NCBI RefSeq assembly: GCF_001672775.1
Contig: NZ_LZKJ01000200.1
Span: 1-64,000 of the forward strand
Length of the DNA: 64,000 bases
Direction of reading: 5' to 3'
Origin: Mycobacterium kyorinense
Lineage (GTDB): Bacteria > Actinomycetota > Actinomycetes > Mycobacteriales > Mycobacteriaceae
Under the pieces are notes generated by a model. The model saw nothing but the letters and a program-made list of their open reading frames with translations, made no database searches and was not told where the DNA came from. The position numbers and the translations under genes are program-made. Positions 17,034 through 27,629 of this stretch are shown in pieces. Each line of letters starts with the position of its first letter. Within the stretch, counting starts at the first letter, position 1.

Positions 17034-17368
17034 CCGGTGTTCATGGTCGCCCGACCGCCGCGGAACTGGTCGCGGCGGTAGCCGAATTCTTGGAAACCGA
17101 CGTCCGGGCCGCCACCAGCGGCCAGGTCAACTTTCATGCGCGCGTGGCCGCCAACGCGTTGCGGATGGTCGAACGCGAACTCCTGGACCCCGGCGCCGAA
17201 CCGGCCCATGCCGCATTGGCCCGACTGGGCTTCGAAGACGAAGCCGGACTGGCCGCCGCGATCCGCACCGGCCAGTTGGACGAGCGCAGCGACGAGGTGC
17301 TGCAGGCTCTGCGTGTCCTGGTCAGCCAACGGCTGGCCGTCGCACACCCCGGATACCACGAGGAATAG
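17030..17368 (+). CDS. DUF6285 protein, LvaB-like partner
   Basis: A 112-residue mostly helical protein: TAAELVAAVAEFLETDVRAATSGQVNFHARVAANALRMVEREL is the DUF6285 signature. In Pseudomonas putida levulinate degradation the small LvaB is required with the kinase LvaA; the same kinase-small protein order is seen here. The ATG overlaps the kinase stop by 4 bases. Function as a kinase partner is inferred from context and family; no catalytic residues are apparent. Confidence 0.8.
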   Translation: MTGVHGRPTAAELVAAVAEFLETDVRAATSGQVNFHARVAANALRMVERELLDPGAEPAHAALARLGFEDEAGLAAAIRTGQLDERSDEVLQALRVLVSQRLAVAHPGYHEE

Positions 17369-17379
17369 GAGGGCGACCG

Positions 17380-17793
17380 ATGCCCGCTACCGAGTCCGGC
17401 CAAAGCGCAGAAGTCATCATCGACGTGGCCGACCGGCTTTTCACGGCGATCGAGCAGAGCGACGTGGCAACGCTCGAGCAGATCTTCGACGACGACATCG
17501 CCGTCTGGCGGGTCGGCGCGAGCCGCGACAACGACAAACAACGTGCGCTGCGAGTGCTGCACTGGTTCATCGACGTCACCGCCGACCGCCGCTACGAGAT
17601 CCTCGACCGCCAGCTTTTTCCCAACGGCTTCGTCCAGCAGCACATCTTGCACGCCACCGGTCACAACGGCGGATCGATCGCCTTGCGCGTGTGCATCGTG
17701 ATTAAGTTGGGTGGCTCCTCAGGTTCTCACGCCCTGATCAGCCGTATCGACGAGTACTTCGACCCGGCCGAGCTCGCGCCGCTGTTGAGCTAA
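17380..17793 (+). CDS. NTF2/SnoaL-like protein
   Basis: A 137-residue single-domain NTF2-like protein (VADRLFTAIEQSDVATLEQIFDDDIAVWRVGASR at the start; RIDEYFDPAELAPLL at the end). A Shine-Dalgarno GGAGGG precedes the ATG by about 7 bases. Its place in the catabolic operon suggests an isomerase, hydratase or steroid-isomerase-like activity on a pathway intermediate, but nothing in the sequence fixes the substrate. Confidence 0.8.
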   Translation: MPATESGQSAEVIIDVADRLFTAIEQSDVATLEQIFDDDIAVWRVGASRDNDKQRALRVLHWFIDVTADRRYEILDRQLFPNGFVQQHILHATGHNGGSIALRVCIVIKLGGSSGSHALISRIDEYFDPAELAPLLS

Positions 17794-17814
17794 CGGCGGA
17801 AAGGAGCGGCGCAG

Positions 17815-18348
17815 ATGACCACCGTGGAAACACTGCTGAGCGATCCGGACACCGCCGGGGTGTGGAACCTGGTTCCCGACCGCTCGACCTTCACCTTCAA
17901 GATCAAGAACTTCTGGGGCCTGCTCAACGTCAAAGGCCAGTTCACCGAGGCCAGCGGCGACGGCCAGGTGACCGCCAAAGGCGCCGTTTTCGGCCGCGTC
18001 GACATCGACGTCGCCTCGCTGCGCACCGGCATCCGCAAACGCGACGAGCACCTACGCTCGGCCGATTTCTTCGACGTCGAGCGCTTCCCCGAGATCAGCG
18101 TCGTCATCACCGCCGTGCAACCCACCACCGGCAACGGCGCCGACCTACAGGCCGACTTCACCATCAAAGGAGTCACGGCCACACTGCCGCTGCCTGCCAA
18201 GGTCACCGTGCTCGGCGACGGCTCAGTGCGGATCACGGCCGACACGGAAGTCGATCGAGCCCAGTTCAACCTGGACTGGAATCGGATGGGCATGGTCGGC
18301 CAGACGGCGAAAGCCTCGGCCGACGCGTACTTCGTCCGGGCGAAATGA
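17815..18348 (+). CDS. YceI-family lipid-binding protein
   Basis: A 177-residue YceI-like lipocalin barrel, a family that binds isoprenoid or amphiphilic lipids. WNLVPDRSTFTFKIKNFWGLLNVKGQF, IRKRDEHLRSADFFDVERFPEI and the closing AQFNLDWNRMGMVG are diagnostic. No signal peptide is visible, unlike E. coli YceI, so it is cytosolic. GAAAGGAG precedes the start. It may hold or shuttle a hydrophobic intermediate. The stop overlaps a possible ATG (18345) of the next gene. Confidence 0.88.
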   Translation: MTTVETLLSDPDTAGVWNLVPDRSTFTFKIKNFWGLLNVKGQFTEASGDGQVTAKGAVFGRVDIDVASLRTGIRKRDEHLRSADFFDVERFPEISVVITAVQPTTGNGADLQADFTIKGVTATLPLPAKVTVLGDGSVRITADTEVDRAQFNLDWNRMGMVGQTAKASADAYFVRAK

Positions 18349-18368
18349 CGACAGCATACGATCTGCAC

Positions 18369-18767
18369 ATGCCTGACACCGCCGCGCTTCGGATCCTTGT
18401 GTACAGCAATAACGCCAGAACCCGCCAAGACGTGATGCTCGCACTCGGCAAACAGCTGCACCCGGATCTGCCGGAATTGAGCTACGTGGAAGTCGCGACA
18501 GGACCCAAGGTGGTCCAGCAGGTCGACGCCGGCGGGATCGACTTGGCCATCCTCGACGGGGAGGCAACCCCGGAAGGCGGAATGGGCATCGCCAAGCAGC
18601 TCAAGGACGAGGTGGTCCAGTGCCCACCGATCGTGGTGCTCACCGGGCGCCCCGACGATGCCTGGCTGGCCAGCTGGTCGCGCGCCGAGGCCGCCGTGCC
18701 GCATCCGGTCGATCCCATCCGACTGGGCCGCACCGTGCTCGGTCTACTGCGCGCACCTGTCTCCTAA
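18369..18767 (+). CDS. Receiver-domain protein, Rv3143-like
   Basis: A 132-residue stand-alone response-regulator receiver domain (ALRILVYSNNARTRQDVMLALGKQL, IDLAILDGEATP with the candidate phospho-acceptor Asp, VVLTGRPDD, VPHPVDP). There is no output domain. It matches Rv3143 of M. tuberculosis in length and position just upstream of nuoA. The ATG at 18369 gives the Rv3143 length; an in-frame ATG at 18345 overlapping the YceI stop is an alternative. Its partner kinase and role are unknown. Confidence 0.87.
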   Translation: MPDTAALRILVYSNNARTRQDVMLALGKQLHPDLPELSYVEVATGPKVVQQVDAGGIDLAILDGEATPEGGMGIAKQLKDEVVQCPPIVVLTGRPDDAWLASWSRAEAAVPHPVDPIRLGRTVLGLLRAPVS

Positions 18768-18783
18768 CCGCAACGAATACGCC

Positions 18784-18810
18784 TAGCGCCGTGGAGGTTT
18801 CACGGCGCTA
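18784..18810 (+). terminator. Perfect 10-bp hairpin upstream of nuo
   Basis: TAGCGCCGTG (18784-18793) pairs perfectly with CACGGCGCTA (18801-18810) across a 7-base loop, 17 bases after the Rv3143-like stop. There is no T-run. It most likely ends the upstream transcript and separates it from the nuo promoter. Confidence 0.6.
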
Positions 18811-18942
18811 CTGCCGTATCTGCACCAACTCGAACGGTTGTGTCTTAGCTCACATCTGAACCCCTGAGCGAAGCCGCACACAGGCTCGCTAGGCTGTGGT
18901 TGAGCTCACACGAAACAGCCATCGAGGGAGCAGCGCGACGGG
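18811..18942 (+). promoter_or_regulatory. nuo operon leader and probable promoter region
   Basis: This is the only non-coding space ahead of the 15-kb nuo operon. AGCTCACA occurs twice (18847-18854 and 18903-18910), each preceded by T or TG, and could be a regulator site. GCTAGGCTGTGG near 18886-18897 holds a plausible -10 hexamer TAGGCT. A GAGGGAG Shine-Dalgarno-like run lies about 13 bases before nuoA. Promoter assignment is inferred, not certain. Confidence 0.4.
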
Positions 18943-19320
18943 ATGAATCTCTACACGCCGATCCTGGTACTCGGGGGGATTGCCACCGCTTTTGCGGTGT
19001 TCTCGGTGCTCGTGGCGGTGATCGTCGGCCCGGCCCGATACAACCGCGCGAAGATGGAGGCTTACGAGTGCGGGATCGAACCCACCGACCAGCCGGCGAA
19101 CGCCCCGCACGCGGGCAGCGGTCAGCGATTTCCGGTGAAGTACTACCTGACCGCGATGCTGTTCATCGTCTTCGACATCGAAATCGTGTTCCTGTACCCG
19201 TGGGCGGTCACCTACGACGCGCTGGGCGTGTTTGCGCTCGTCGAGATGGTGGTGTTCATGCTCACGGTGTTCGTGGCCTACGCCTATATCTGGCGTCGAG
19301 GCGGCCTGACGTGGGATTGA
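18943..19320 (+). CDS. nuoA: NADH-quinone oxidoreductase subunit A
   Basis: A 125-residue membrane subunit of complex I with three transmembrane helices (about residues 6-30, 66-88, 95-115). YECGIEPTD is the conserved loop that sits near the quinone channel, with its Cys present, and [22 protein letters not shown] is the family signature. It is the first gene of nuoA-N; nuoB starts 8 bases after its stop. Confidence 0.97.
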   Translation: MNLYTPILVLGGIATAFAVFSVLVAVIVGPARYNRAKMEAYECGIEPTDQPANAPHAGSGQRFPVKYYLTAMLFIVFDIEIVFLYPWAVTYDALGVFALVEMVVFMLTVFVAYAYIWRRGGLTWD

Positions 19321-19328
19321 GGTAAGAC

Positions 19329-19883
19329 GTGGGCATAGAAGAAAAGCTGCCCAGCGGTTTCCTGTTGACCACGGTGGAAACGCTGGCGGGGTATTTCCGC
19401 AAGAACTCGTTGTGGCCCGCGACCTTCGGGTTGGCATGCTGCGCGATCGAGATGATGTCGACGGCGTCACCGCGATTCGACATCGCGCGCTTCGGCATGG
19501 AGCGCTTCTCGGCGACACCGCGGCAGGCCGATCTGATGATCGTCGCCGGACGGGTCAGCCAGAAGATGGCGCCGGTTTTGCGGCAGATCTACGACCAGAT
19601 GGCCGAGCCGAAATGGGTACTGGCGATGGGGGTCTGCGCATCGTCGGGCGGGATGTTCAACAACTACGCGATCGTGCAGGGCGTGGATCATGTCGTCCCG
19701 GTGGACATCTACCTCCCCGGCTGCCCGCCACGCCCCGAGATGCTGCTCTACGCAATCCTCAAGCTGCACGAGAAGATTCAGGAAATGCCATTGGGTGTCA
19801 ACCGGGAACGTGCCATCGCCGAAGCCGAAGAAGCGGCGCTGGCGGCTCGGCCCACGATCGAGATGCGCGGGCTGCTGCGATGA
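19329..19883 (+). CDS. nuoB: NADH-quinone oxidoreductase subunit B
   Basis: A 184-residue peripheral-arm subunit carrying the terminal iron-sulfur cluster N2, which hands electrons to quinone. The cluster cysteines are C37 and C38 ([10 protein letters not shown]), C103 (GVCASSGG) and C132 (LPGCPPRPE). GTG start. Its stop overlaps nuoC by 4 bases. Confidence 0.97.
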   Translation: MGIEEKLPSGFLLTTVETLAGYFRKNSLWPATFGLACCAIEMMSTASPRFDIARFGMERFSATPRQADLMIVAGRVSQKMAPVLRQIYDQMAEPKWVLAMGVCASSGGMFNNYAIVQGVDHVVPVDIYLPGCPPRPEMLLYAILKLHEKIQEMPLGVNRERAIAEAEEAALAARPTIEMRGLLR

Positions 19884-20608
19884 GTTCACCGGAGCACGAC
19901 CCACGCAAAACAAGCGAGCCGTCCGGTGTGGGCGGACCGCCCGACGGCGATGAGGTCATCGATGTGCGGCGCGGCATGTTCGGCGTGGCCGACACTGGTG
20001 ACACGTCCGGTTACGGGCGACTGGTCCGCCGGGTCACGCTGCCCGGCAGCAGCCCGCGGCCCTATGGTGGTTACTTCGACGAGGTCGTCGACCTGCTGGC
20101 CGAAGCGCTGAAGAACGACGACGTCGACTTCGACGACGCGATCGAGGATGTCGTGGTCTACCGCGACGAATTGACGCTGCACGTGCGCCGCGAGCATCTG
20201 CCGAAGGTCGCCCAGCGACTTCGCGACGAACCGGGGCTGCGCTTCGAGCTGTGCCTGGGCGTCAATGGTGTGCACTATCCGCACGAGACCGGCCGCGAAC
20301 TGCACGCGGTGTACCCGTTGAAATCGATCACCCACGGCCGCCGTGTCCGGCTGGAAGTGGCTGCGCCCGACAGCGATCCGCACATCCCGTCGTTGTTTGC
20401 GATCTATCCCACCAACGACTGGCACGAACGCGAGACCTACGACTTCTTCGGCATCATCTTCGACGGGCACCCGTCGCTGACCCGCATCGAGATGCCCGAC
20501 GACTGGCACGGTCACCCGCAGCGCAAGGACTACCCACTCGGCGGAATTCCGGTCGAGTACAAGGGTGCGCAAATACCCCCGCCCGACGAGCGGAGAGCCT
20601 ACAACTGA
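19880..20608 (+). CDS. nuoC: NADH-quinone oxidoreductase subunit C
   Basis: A 242-residue 30-kDa-type subunit of the peripheral arm. The signature [40 protein letters not shown] is intact near the C-terminus. An N-terminal extension of about 40 hydrophilic residues ([19 protein letters not shown]) is typical of mycobacterial NuoC. It is a separate gene, not fused to nuoD. TGATG joins it to nuoD. Confidence 0.96.
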   Translation: MSSPEHDPRKTSEPSGVGGPPDGDEVIDVRRGMFGVADTGDTSGYGRLVRRVTLPGSSPRPYGGYFDEVVDLLAEALKNDDVDFDDAIEDVVVYRDELTLHVRREHLPKVAQRLRDEPGLRFELCLGVNGVHYPHETGRELHAVYPLKSITHGRRVRLEVAAPDSDPHIPSLFAIYPTNDWHERETYDFFGIIFDGHPSLTRIEMPDDWHGHPQRKDYPLGGIPVEYKGAQIPPPDERRAYN

Positions 20609-21912
20609 TGAGCGAACCCACCGAAACGGTCTTGATGGCCGGCGGCCAAGACTGGGAACAGATCGTCGAAGCCGCCCGCGCCGCCGGTGATCCCGGGGAC
20701 CGCATCGTCGTCAACATGGGTCCCCAGCATCCGTCGACTCATGGCGTGCTGCGACTGATCCTGGAGATCGAGGGCGAGACGGTCACCGAGGCCCGCTGCG
20801 GAATCGGCTACCTGCACACCGGAATCGAAAAGAATCTCGAATACCGCTACTGGACCCAAGGTGTCACCTTTGTGACCCGAATGGATTACCTGTCACCGTT
20901 TTTCAACGAGACCGCCTTCTGCCTTGGGGTGGAGAAGCTGCTCGGCATCACCGACGAGATCCCCGAGCGGGTCAACGTCATCCGCGTGATGATGATGGAA
21001 CTCAACCGAATTTCGTCGCACCTGGTCGCGTTGGCGACCGGCGGCATGGAACTGGGCGCGATGACCGCGATGTTCCTCGGCTTCCGCGAACGCGAACTTG
21101 TGCTCAACCTATTCGAGTCGATCACGGGATTGCGGATGAACCACAACTACATCCGCCCGGGCGGGCTGGCCCAGGATCTGCCACCCAATGCCGTCGATGA
21201 CATTCGGGAATTCCTTCCGCTGATGAGTCATCGGCTCAACGACTTGGAGAACCTGCTCAACGAGAACTACATCTGGAAGGCCCGCACCCAGGGCATCGGC
21301 TACCTCGACCTGACCGGCTGCATGGCCCTGGGCATCACCGGTCCGGTGCTGCGCTCGACCGGATTGCCGCACGATCTGCGCCGGGCCGAACCGTATTGCG
21401 GATACGAGAACTACGAGTTCGACGTGATCACCGATGACGCCTGTGATGCCTACGGCCGCTACATCATTCGCGTCAAAGAGATGAGAGAGTCGCTGAAGAT
21501 CGTTGAGCAGTGTCTGGACAAGCTGCAACCCGGCCCGGTCATGGTGGCCGACCGCAAGATCGCCTGGCCCGCCGACCTGAAAGTGGGTCCCGACGGGCTG
21601 GGCAACTCACCGGAGCACATCGCCAAGATCATGGGCAGCTCGATGGAAGCGCTGATCCACCATTTCAAGCTGGTCACCGAAGGCATTCGGGTGCCGCCGG
21701 GCCAGGTTTACGTCGCGGTGGAGTCCCCGCGCGGCGAGCTGGGTGTGCACATGGTGTCCGACGGCGGTACCCGCCCTTACCGCGTGCATTACCGCGACCC
21801 GTCGTTCACCAATCTGCAAGCGGTAGCGGCGATGTGCGAGGGCGGCATGGTCGCCGACGTGATCGCCGCCGTCGCCAGCATCGATCCGGTCATGGGCGGA
21901 GTCGACCGGTGA
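20608..21912 (+). CDS. nuoD: NADH-quinone oxidoreductase subunit D
   Basis: A 434-residue 49-kDa-type subunit that, with NuoB, forms the quinone pocket. [29 protein letters not shown] and the C-terminal [16 protein letters not shown] are the family hallmarks, related to the large subunit of NiFe hydrogenases but without metal-binding cysteines. The ATG overlaps the nuoC stop by one base. Confidence 0.97.
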   Translation: MSEPTETVLMAGGQDWEQIVEAARAAGDPGDRIVVNMGPQHPSTHGVLRLILEIEGETVTEARCGIGYLHTGIEKNLEYRYWTQGVTFVTRMDYLSPFFNETAFCLGVEKLLGITDEIPERVNVIRVMMMELNRISSHLVALATGGMELGAMTAMFLGFRERELVLNLFESITGLRMNHNYIRPGGLAQDLPPNAVDDIREFLPLMSHRLNDLENLLNENYIWKARTQGIGYLDLTGCMALGITGPVLRSTGLPHDLRRAEPYCGYENYEFDVITDDACDAYGRYIIRVKEMRESLKIVEQCLDKLQPGPVMVADRKIAWPADLKVGPDGLGNSPEHIAKIMGSSMEALIHHFKLVTEGIRVPPGQVYVAVESPRGELGVHMVSDGGTRPYRVHYRDPSFTNLQAVAAMCEGGMVADVIAAVASIDPVMGGVDR

Positions 21913-22661
21913 CCGGGCGGGTTTTTCTGGAACTCGGCCCGCCGCCCGAGGAGCCCGGGCAGTTCGTCGTCGAAGGCGCCCCCGAGTCGTATCCCCCGGA
22001 CGTGCGCGCGCGGTTGGAGGTCGACGCCAAGGAGATCATCGGCCGCTACCCCAACAGCCGCTCGGCGCTGTTGCCGCTGCTGCACCTGGTCCAGTCCGAG
22101 GACTCTTACTTGACGCCAGCAGGTTTGGAGTTTTGCGGCGAACAACTCGGACTGACCGGCGCCGAAGTCGCCGCGGTGGCCAGTTTCTACAGCATGTATC
22201 GCCGCGGTCCCACCGGCGACTACCTGGTGGGGGTGTGCACGAACACGCTGTGCGCCGTGATGGGCGGTGACGCCATCTTCGACGCGCTGACCGAGCATCT
22301 TGGCATCGACAACGACCAGACCACCGACGACGGCGCGATCACCCTGCAGCACGTGGAATGCAACGCGGCGTGCGACTACGCCCCGGTGGTGATGGTCAAC
22401 TGGGAGTTCTTCGACAACCAGACCCCCGAGTCGGCCCGCCGGCTGGTCGACGGGCTGCGCTCCGGACAGCCGCCGCGGCCGACCCGCGGCGCAGAACTGT
22501 GCCGGTTCCGCCAGACCGAGCGCATCCTGGCGGGTTTCCCCGATCAGCGCGGCGACGACGGGCAGGGCGGTGCGGGCGAAGCCACTTTGGCGGGTCTGCG
22601 GGTCGCCCAGGAACGCGACATGCAAGCACCGCCGACCGACAACGCCGGGGACGGTGAATGA
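21909..22661 (+). CDS. nuoE: NADH-quinone oxidoreductase subunit E
   Basis: A 250-residue 24-kDa-type subunit of the NADH-oxidising module, with the [2Fe-2S] ligands C110 and C115 (GVCTNTLC) and C151 and C155 (VECNAAC). A roughly 75-residue C-terminal extension rich in charged residues follows the fold, as in other mycobacteria. GTG start, 4-base overlap with nuoD and with nuoF. Confidence 0.96.
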   Translation: MTGRVFLELGPPPEEPGQFVVEGAPESYPPDVRARLEVDAKEIIGRYPNSRSALLPLLHLVQSEDSYLTPAGLEFCGEQLGLTGAEVAAVASFYSMYRRGPTGDYLVGVCTNTLCAVMGGDAIFDALTEHLGIDNDQTTDDGAITLQHVECNAACDYAPVVMVNWEFFDNQTPESARRLVDGLRSGQPPRPTRGAELCRFRQTERILAGFPDQRGDDGQGGAGEATLAGLRVAQERDMQAPPTDNAGDGE

Positions 22662-23983
22662 TGTCGCGAACCCGGTTGACCCCGGTGCTGAGCCGCTATT
22701 GGGACGACCCCGAGTCTTGGACGCTGGACACCTATCGCCGCCACGACGGGTACAAGGCGCTGCAAAAGGCGCTCGACACGCAGCCCGACGAGGTCTTGCA
22801 GACCGTCAAGGACTCCGGGTTGCGGGGACGCGGCGGCGCGGGTTTCTCGACCGGCACCAAGTGGTCGTTCATCCCGCAGGGCGACGAGGGCGCGGCGGCC
22901 AAGCCGCACTATCTGGTGGTCAACGCCGACGAATCCGAACCGGGCACGTGCAAGGACATGCCGCTGATGCTGGCCACCCCGCACGTGTTGATCGAGGGCA
23001 GCATCATCGCCGCCTACGCGATCCGGGCCAGCCATGCGTTCATCTACGTGCGGGGTGAAGTGCTACCGGTGGTGCGCCGCCTGCAGAACGCGGTCGCCGA
23101 GGCCTATGCGGCCGGCTTCCTCGGCAGCGACATCGCGGGTTCCGGCTACGACTTGGAAATGGTGGTGCATGCCGGCGCCGGCGCCTACATCTGCGGCGAG
23201 GAGACCGCGTTGCTGGATTCGCTGGAGGGCCGCCGCGGCCAGCCCCGGCTGCGGCCACCGTTCCCGGCGGTGTCCGGGCTCTACGCCTGCCCGACGGTGA
23301 TCAACAATGTCGAAACCATCGCCAGTGTGCCGCCGATCATCCTCAACGGTGTCGACTGGTTCCGGTCGATGGGCAGCGAGAAATCGCCTGGCTTCACGCT
23401 GTATTCGCTGTCCGGGCACGTCACCCGGCCCGGCCAGTACGAGGCGCCGCTGGGGATCACCCTGCGCGAACTACTCGACTACGCCGGTGGCGTTCGCAAG
23501 GGGCACCGGCTGAAGTTCTGGACGCCGGGCGGGTCGTCGACGCCGATCCTCACCGACGAACACCTCGACGTGCCACTGGATTACGAGGGTGTGGGCGAAG
23601 CCGGCTCGATGCTGGGCACCAAAGCCCTGGAAATCTTCGACGAGACGACGTGCGTGGTGCGCGCGGCCCGGCGCTGGTCGCAGTTCTACAAACACGAATC
23701 CTGCGGCAAATGCACACCCTGCCGCGAGGGCACGTTCTGGCTGGATCAGATCTACGAACGGCTGGAAACCGGAAAGGGTACTCACGACGACTTGGAAAAG
23801 CTGCTCGACATCGGTGACGTTCTGTTCGGAAAGTCGTTCTGCGCGTTGGGCGATGGTGCGGCGATGCCGGTGAAGTCGTCGATCCAGTACTTCCGCGACG
23901 AATACATCGCCCACGTCGAGGGTGGGGGTTGCCCGTTCGATCCGCGAAAGTCCATGCTCACGGCGAACGGAGCGGACGCATGA
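22658..23983 (+). CDS. nuoF: NADH-quinone oxidoreductase subunit F
   Basis: A 441-residue flavoprotein subunit that binds NADH and [16 protein letters not shown] (57-69) is the nucleotide/FMN loop, and the [4Fe-4S] cluster N3 ligands are C349, C352, C355 ([12 protein letters not shown]) and C395 (SFCALGDGA). ATG at 22658 overlaps the nuoE stop by 4 bases; a second ATG follows immediately. Confidence 0.97.
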   Translation: MMSRTRLTPVLSRYWDDPESWTLDTYRRHDGYKALQKALDTQPDEVLQTVKDSGLRGRGGAGFSTGTKWSFIPQGDEGAAAKPHYLVVNADESEPGTCKDMPLMLATPHVLIEGSIIAAYAIRASHAFIYVRGEVLPVVRRLQNAVAEAYAAGFLGSDIAGSGYDLEMVVHAGAGAYICGEETALLDSLEGRRGQPRLRPPFPAVSGLYACPTVINNVETIASVPPIILNGVDWFRSMGSEKSPGFTLYSLSGHVTRPGQYEAPLGITLRELLDYAGGVRKGHRLKFWTPGGSSTPILTDEHLDVPLDYEGVGEAGSMLGTKALEIFDETTCVVRAARRWSQFYKHESCGKCTPCREGTFWLDQIYERLETGKGTHDDLEKLLDIGDVLFGKSFCALGDGAAMPVKSSIQYFRDEYIAHVEGGGCPFDPRKSMLTANGADA

Positions 23984-26376
23984 CTAAACCGGCCGACACG
24001 GAAGCCGGCGGCGACGTCGCCGAGCCCGAGATGGTGACGTTGACGATCGACGGCACCGAGATCAGTGTCCCCAAGGGCACCTTGGTGATTCGCGCCGCCG
24101 AGTTGATGGGCATCCAGATCCCGCGGTTCTGCGATCACCCGCTGCTGGACCCCGTCGGCGCCTGCCGGCAATGCCTGGTCGAAATCGAGGGCCAGCGCAA
24201 GCCGATGGCGTCGTGCACGATCGCGGCAACCGACGACATGGTGGTGCGCACCCAACTCACCTCGGAAGACGCCGACAAAGCCCAGCACGGCGTGATGGAG
24301 CTGCTGCTGATCAACCATCCGCTGGACTGCCCGATGTGTGACAAGGGCGGCGAGTGCCCGCTGCAGAACCAGGCAATGTCCAACGGCCGGCCCGACTCTC
24401 GCTTCACCGATGTCAAGCGCACCTTCGCCAAGCCGATCAACATCTCCTCACAAGTGCTGCTGGACCGGGAGCGCTGCATCCTGTGCGCGCGCTGCACCCG
24501 GTTCTCCAACCAGATCGCCGGTGACAATTTCATCGACATGCTCGAGCGCGGCGCGCTGCAGCAGGTCGGCATCTATGCCAACGAGCCGTTCGAGTCGTAC
24601 TTCTCGGGCAACACCGTGCAAATCTGCCCAGTCGGCGCGCTGACCGGCACCGCCTACCGGTTCCGGGCCCGCCCGTATGACCTGGTGTCGAGCCCAAGTG
24701 TGTGCGAGCACTGCGCATCCGGATGCGCGCAGCGCACCGACCACCGCCGCGGCAAGGTGCTGCGCCGGTTGGCCGGCGACGACCCCGAGGTCAACGAGGA
24801 GTGGAACTGCGACAAAGGCCGGTGGGCGTTCACCTACGCCACCCAGCGCGACCGGATCACCACTCCCCTGGTCCGCGACGCCGACGGCTCGCTGGTGCCG
24901 GCATCCTGGACGCAGGCGCTGGCCACCGCGGTCAAAGGGCTGTCCGGAGCACGTACGGGCGTGCTGGTGGGCGGCCGGATGACCTGGGAAGACGCCTACG
25001 CCTACACCAAGTTTGCCCGAATCGCGTTGGGCACCAACGATATCGACTTTCGCGCCCGACCCCACTCGCAAGAGGAGACTGCGTTCTTGGCAGCCCGGAT
25101 CGCGGGCCGGCCGGTCACCGTCAGCTACGCAGACCTGGAATCAGCACCGGTGGTGCTGCTCGTCGGCTTCGAGCCGGAAGAGGAATCACCGATCGTCTTC
25201 CTGCGGCTGCGCAAGGCCGCCCGCAAGCACAAGCTGCCGGTCTACGCCGTCGCACCGTTCGCCACCCGGGGCCTGCAGCGAATGTCCGGCCGACTGGTCA
25301 AGACCGTGCCCGGCGGCGAAGCGACCGCTCTCGACGAGATCAGCGACGAGATCAGTGAATTACTGCGCCAGCCCGGCGCGGTGATCATGGTCGGGGAACG
25401 GCTGGCCGGTATGCCGGGAGGCTTGACCGCCGCGGCGCGGCTGGCCGACACCACAGGGGCGCAGCTGGCCTGGGTGCCGCGCCGCGCCGGTGAGCGCGGT
25501 GCGCTGGAAGCCGGCGCGCTGGGCGCGCTGCTGCCCGGTGGCCGGCCGGTCGCCGACCAGGAAGCCCGGTCGCAGGTCTGCGCCGCCTGGCACGTCGACG
25601 AACTGCCTTCTGACCCAGGGCGTGACACCGACGGCATCCTGGCCGCTGCCGCTGACGGGACGCTCGGAGCGCTGTTGGTCGGCGGGGTGGAGCCGGGCGA
25701 CCTGGCCGATCCGGATGCGGCGCTGACCGCGTTGGATGCCGCCGGTTTCGTCGTGAGCCTGGAACTGCGGCACAGCGCAGTGACTGAGCGCGCCGACGTG
25801 GTATTTCCGATCGCGCCGGCGGCCGAGAAGTCCGGCACCTACGTCAACTGGGAAGGCCGCTACCGCGGCTTCGGCGCGGCGCTGCAGGATGGCGCTACCC
25901 CGGATCATCGCGTGCTCGACGCGCTGGCCGACGAAATGGGGGTGGACCTCGGTCTGCCGAACGTCGCTGCCGCCCGCGAGGAGCTGAGCCAGTTGGGCAG
26001 CTGGGACGGCGACCGGGGTGCGGCCCCGGATGTCCCGGCGGGCGCGGCAGCGCAGCCGGGTCGGGGCGAAGCGGTGCTGGCGGGCTGGCGGATGCTGCTC
26101 GACGACGGTCGCATGCAGGACGGCGAGCCGCATCTGGCCGGGACCGCGCGAGCGCCAGTGGTGCGGCTCTCGGCCGACACAGCAGCCGAAATCGGTGCTG
26201 CCGACGGTGATCCGGTCACGGTCAGCACGCCGCGTGGCTCGGTCAGCTTGCCACTGGCGGTCACCGATATGCCGGACCGGGTGGTGTGGCTGCCGCTGAA
26301 TTCGGCAGGCTCGGCGGTGCACCGACAGCTCGGCGTAACAGTTGGCGGTCTCGTAGGCATTGGGGTGGACTCATGA
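23980..26376 (+). CDS. nuoG: NADH-quinone oxidoreductase subunit G
   Basis: A 798-residue subunit carrying several iron-sulfur clusters. The N-terminal ferredoxin domain has [15 protein letters not shown]; a CDKGGEC segment and CILCARC...CPVGALTG supply further cluster ligands; CEHCASGC begins the molybdopterin-oxidoreductase-like domain, which in complex I has lost its cofactor. An ATG at 23980 overlapping the nuoF stop is chosen over upstream in-frame codons. Confidence 0.97.
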   Translation: MTKPADTEAGGDVAEPEMVTLTIDGTEISVPKGTLVIRAAELMGIQIPRFCDHPLLDPVGACRQCLVEIEGQRKPMASCTIAATDDMVVRTQLTSEDADKAQHGVMELLLINHPLDCPMCDKGGECPLQNQAMSNGRPDSRFTDVKRTFAKPINISSQVLLDRERCILCARCTRFSNQIAGDNFIDMLERGALQQVGIYANEPFESYFSGNTVQICPVGALTGTAYRFRARPYDLVSSPSVCEHCASGCAQRTDHRRGKVLRRLAGDDPEVNEEWNCDKGRWAFTYATQRDRITTPLVRDADGSLVPASWTQALATAVKGLSGARTGVLVGGRMTWEDAYAYTKFARIALGTNDIDFRARPHSQEETAFLAARIAGRPVTVSYADLESAPVVLLVGFEPEEESPIVFLRLRKAARKHKLPVYAVAPFATRGLQRMSGRLVKTVPGGEATALDEISDEISELLRQPGAVIMVGERLAGMPGGLTAAARLADTTGAQLAWVPRRAGERGALEAGALGALLPGGRPVADQEARSQVCAAWHVDELPSDPGRDTDGILAAAADGTLGALLVGGVEPGDLADPDAALTALDAAGFVVSLELRHSAVTERADVVFPIAPAAEKSGTYVNWEGRYRGFGAALQDGATPDHRVLDALADEMGVDLGLPNVAAAREELSQLGSWDGDRGAAPDVPAGAAAQPGRGEAVLAGWRMLLDDGRMQDGEPHLAGTARAPVVRLSADTAAEIGAADGDPVTVSTPRGSVSLPLAVTDMPDRVVWLPLNSAGSAVHRQLGVTVGGLVGIGVDS

Positions 26377-27629
26377 CCGGCTTCGGACAGGACACCTGGT
26401 GGCTGCTCGCGGCCAAAGCCGTCGCCGTCTTCGCGTTCCTGGTGCTGACCGTGCTGATCGCGATCCTGGCCGAACGTAAGTTGTTGGGCCGCATGCAATT
26501 GCGGTGGGGCCCCAACCGGGTCGGCCCGCGCGGTTATCTGCAGAGCCTGGCCGACGGGATCAAGCTGGCCCTCAAAGAAGCCATCCTGCCCGCCGGCATC
26601 GACCGCGCGGTGTTTCTACTGGCGCCGATCATCTCGACCGTCCCGGCGATCACCGCGTTTGCTTTCATCCCGTTCGGCCCGCAAGTGTCGGTGTTCGGTC
26701 ACCGAACAATGTTGCAGCTGACCGACCTTCCGGTGGCCGTGCTGTTCATCCTGGCGTTGTCGTCGATCGGGGTGTACGGCATCGTGTTGGCCGGCTGGGC
26801 ATCGGGTTCGACCTACCCGCTGCTCGGCGGGGTGCGTTCCACCGCCCAGGTGATCTCCTACGAAGTCGCGATGGGCCTGTCGTTCGCGACGGTGTTCCTC
26901 TACGCCGGGACCATGTCGACGTCGCAGATCGTGGCCGCGCAGGACCGCGTCTGGTTCGTGTTTTTACTGCTGCCGTCGTTCCTGGTCTATCTGGTGTCGA
27001 TGGTCGGCGAAACCAACCGCGCGCCCTTCGACTTGCCGGAGGCCGAGGGCGAATTGGTTGCCGGCTTCCACACCGAGTACTCGTCGTTGAAGTTCGCGAT
27101 GTTCTATCTGGCCGAGTACATCAACATGACCACTGTGTCGGCGTTGGCGGCGACGCTGTTCTTCGGCGGCTGGCATGCGCCCTGGCCGCTGAACATGTGG
27201 GCCGGCGCCAACAGCGGCTGGTGGCCGGTGCTGTGGTTCACCGCCAAAGTGTGGACCTTCTTGTTCGTCTACTTCTGGCTGCGGGCCACGCTGCCGCGGC
27301 TGCGCTACGACCAGTTCATGGCGCTGGGCTGGAAATGCCTGATTCCGGTATCGCTGCTCTGGGTGATGGTCGCCGCGGTCATCCGCACTCTGCGCAATGA
27401 CGGTTACCAGCACTGGACTGCGGTATTGGTGATCGCCAGCGTCGTCGTCGCCTTCGGTTTGCTGCTGTATCTGCGAAGACCGCTGTCCGGCTTGGAAACC
27501 CGTGAAGTCGAGCGGAAGCAGCGCCAGCCGCTGCACGAAATCGCCGAAGCGGAACCACGATTCCCGACCCCGCCGCTGCCGGGCGAGGTCACCGCCGGTG
27601 CGATCAAGGAGGATGCACGTGGCACCTAA
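26373..27629 (+). CDS. nuoH: NADH-quinone oxidoreductase subunit H
   Basis: A 418-residue membrane subunit with about eight transmembrane helices that links the quinone site to the proton-pumping arm. [38 protein letters not shown] and [29 protein letters not shown] are diagnostic, with the acidic residues of the central axis present. The C-terminal tail of about 50 residues is cytoplasmic and charged. The ATG overlaps nuoG by 4 bases; its 3' end overlaps nuoI by 11. Confidence 0.97.
   Translation: MTGFGQDTWWLLAAKAVAVFAFLVLTVLIAILAERKLLGRMQLRWGPNRVGPRGYLQSLADGIKLALKEAILPAGIDRAVFLLAPIISTVPAITAFAFIPFGPQVSVFGHRTMLQLTDLPVAVLFILALSSIGVYGIVLAGWASGSTYPLLGGVRSTAQVISYEVAMGLSFATVFLYAGTMSTSQIVAAQDRVWFVFLLLPSFLVYLVSMVGETNRAPFDLPEAEGELVAGFHTEYSSLKFAMFYLAEYINMTTVSALAATLFFGGWHAPWPLNMWAGANSGWWPVLWFTAKVWTFLFVYFWLRATLPRLRYDQFMALGWKCLIPVSLLWVMVAAVIRTLRNDGYQHWTAVLVIASVVVAFGLLLYLRRPLSGLETREVERKQRQPLHEIAEAEPRFPTPPLPGEVTAGAIKEDARGT
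27606..27612 (+). promoter_or_regulatory. Strong Shine-Dalgarno that fixes the nuoI start
   Basis: AAGGAGG at 27606-27612 is 6 bases from the GTG at 27619 but directly abuts an in-frame ATG at 27613. The spacing selects the GTG as the nuoI start. Confidence 0.75.
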
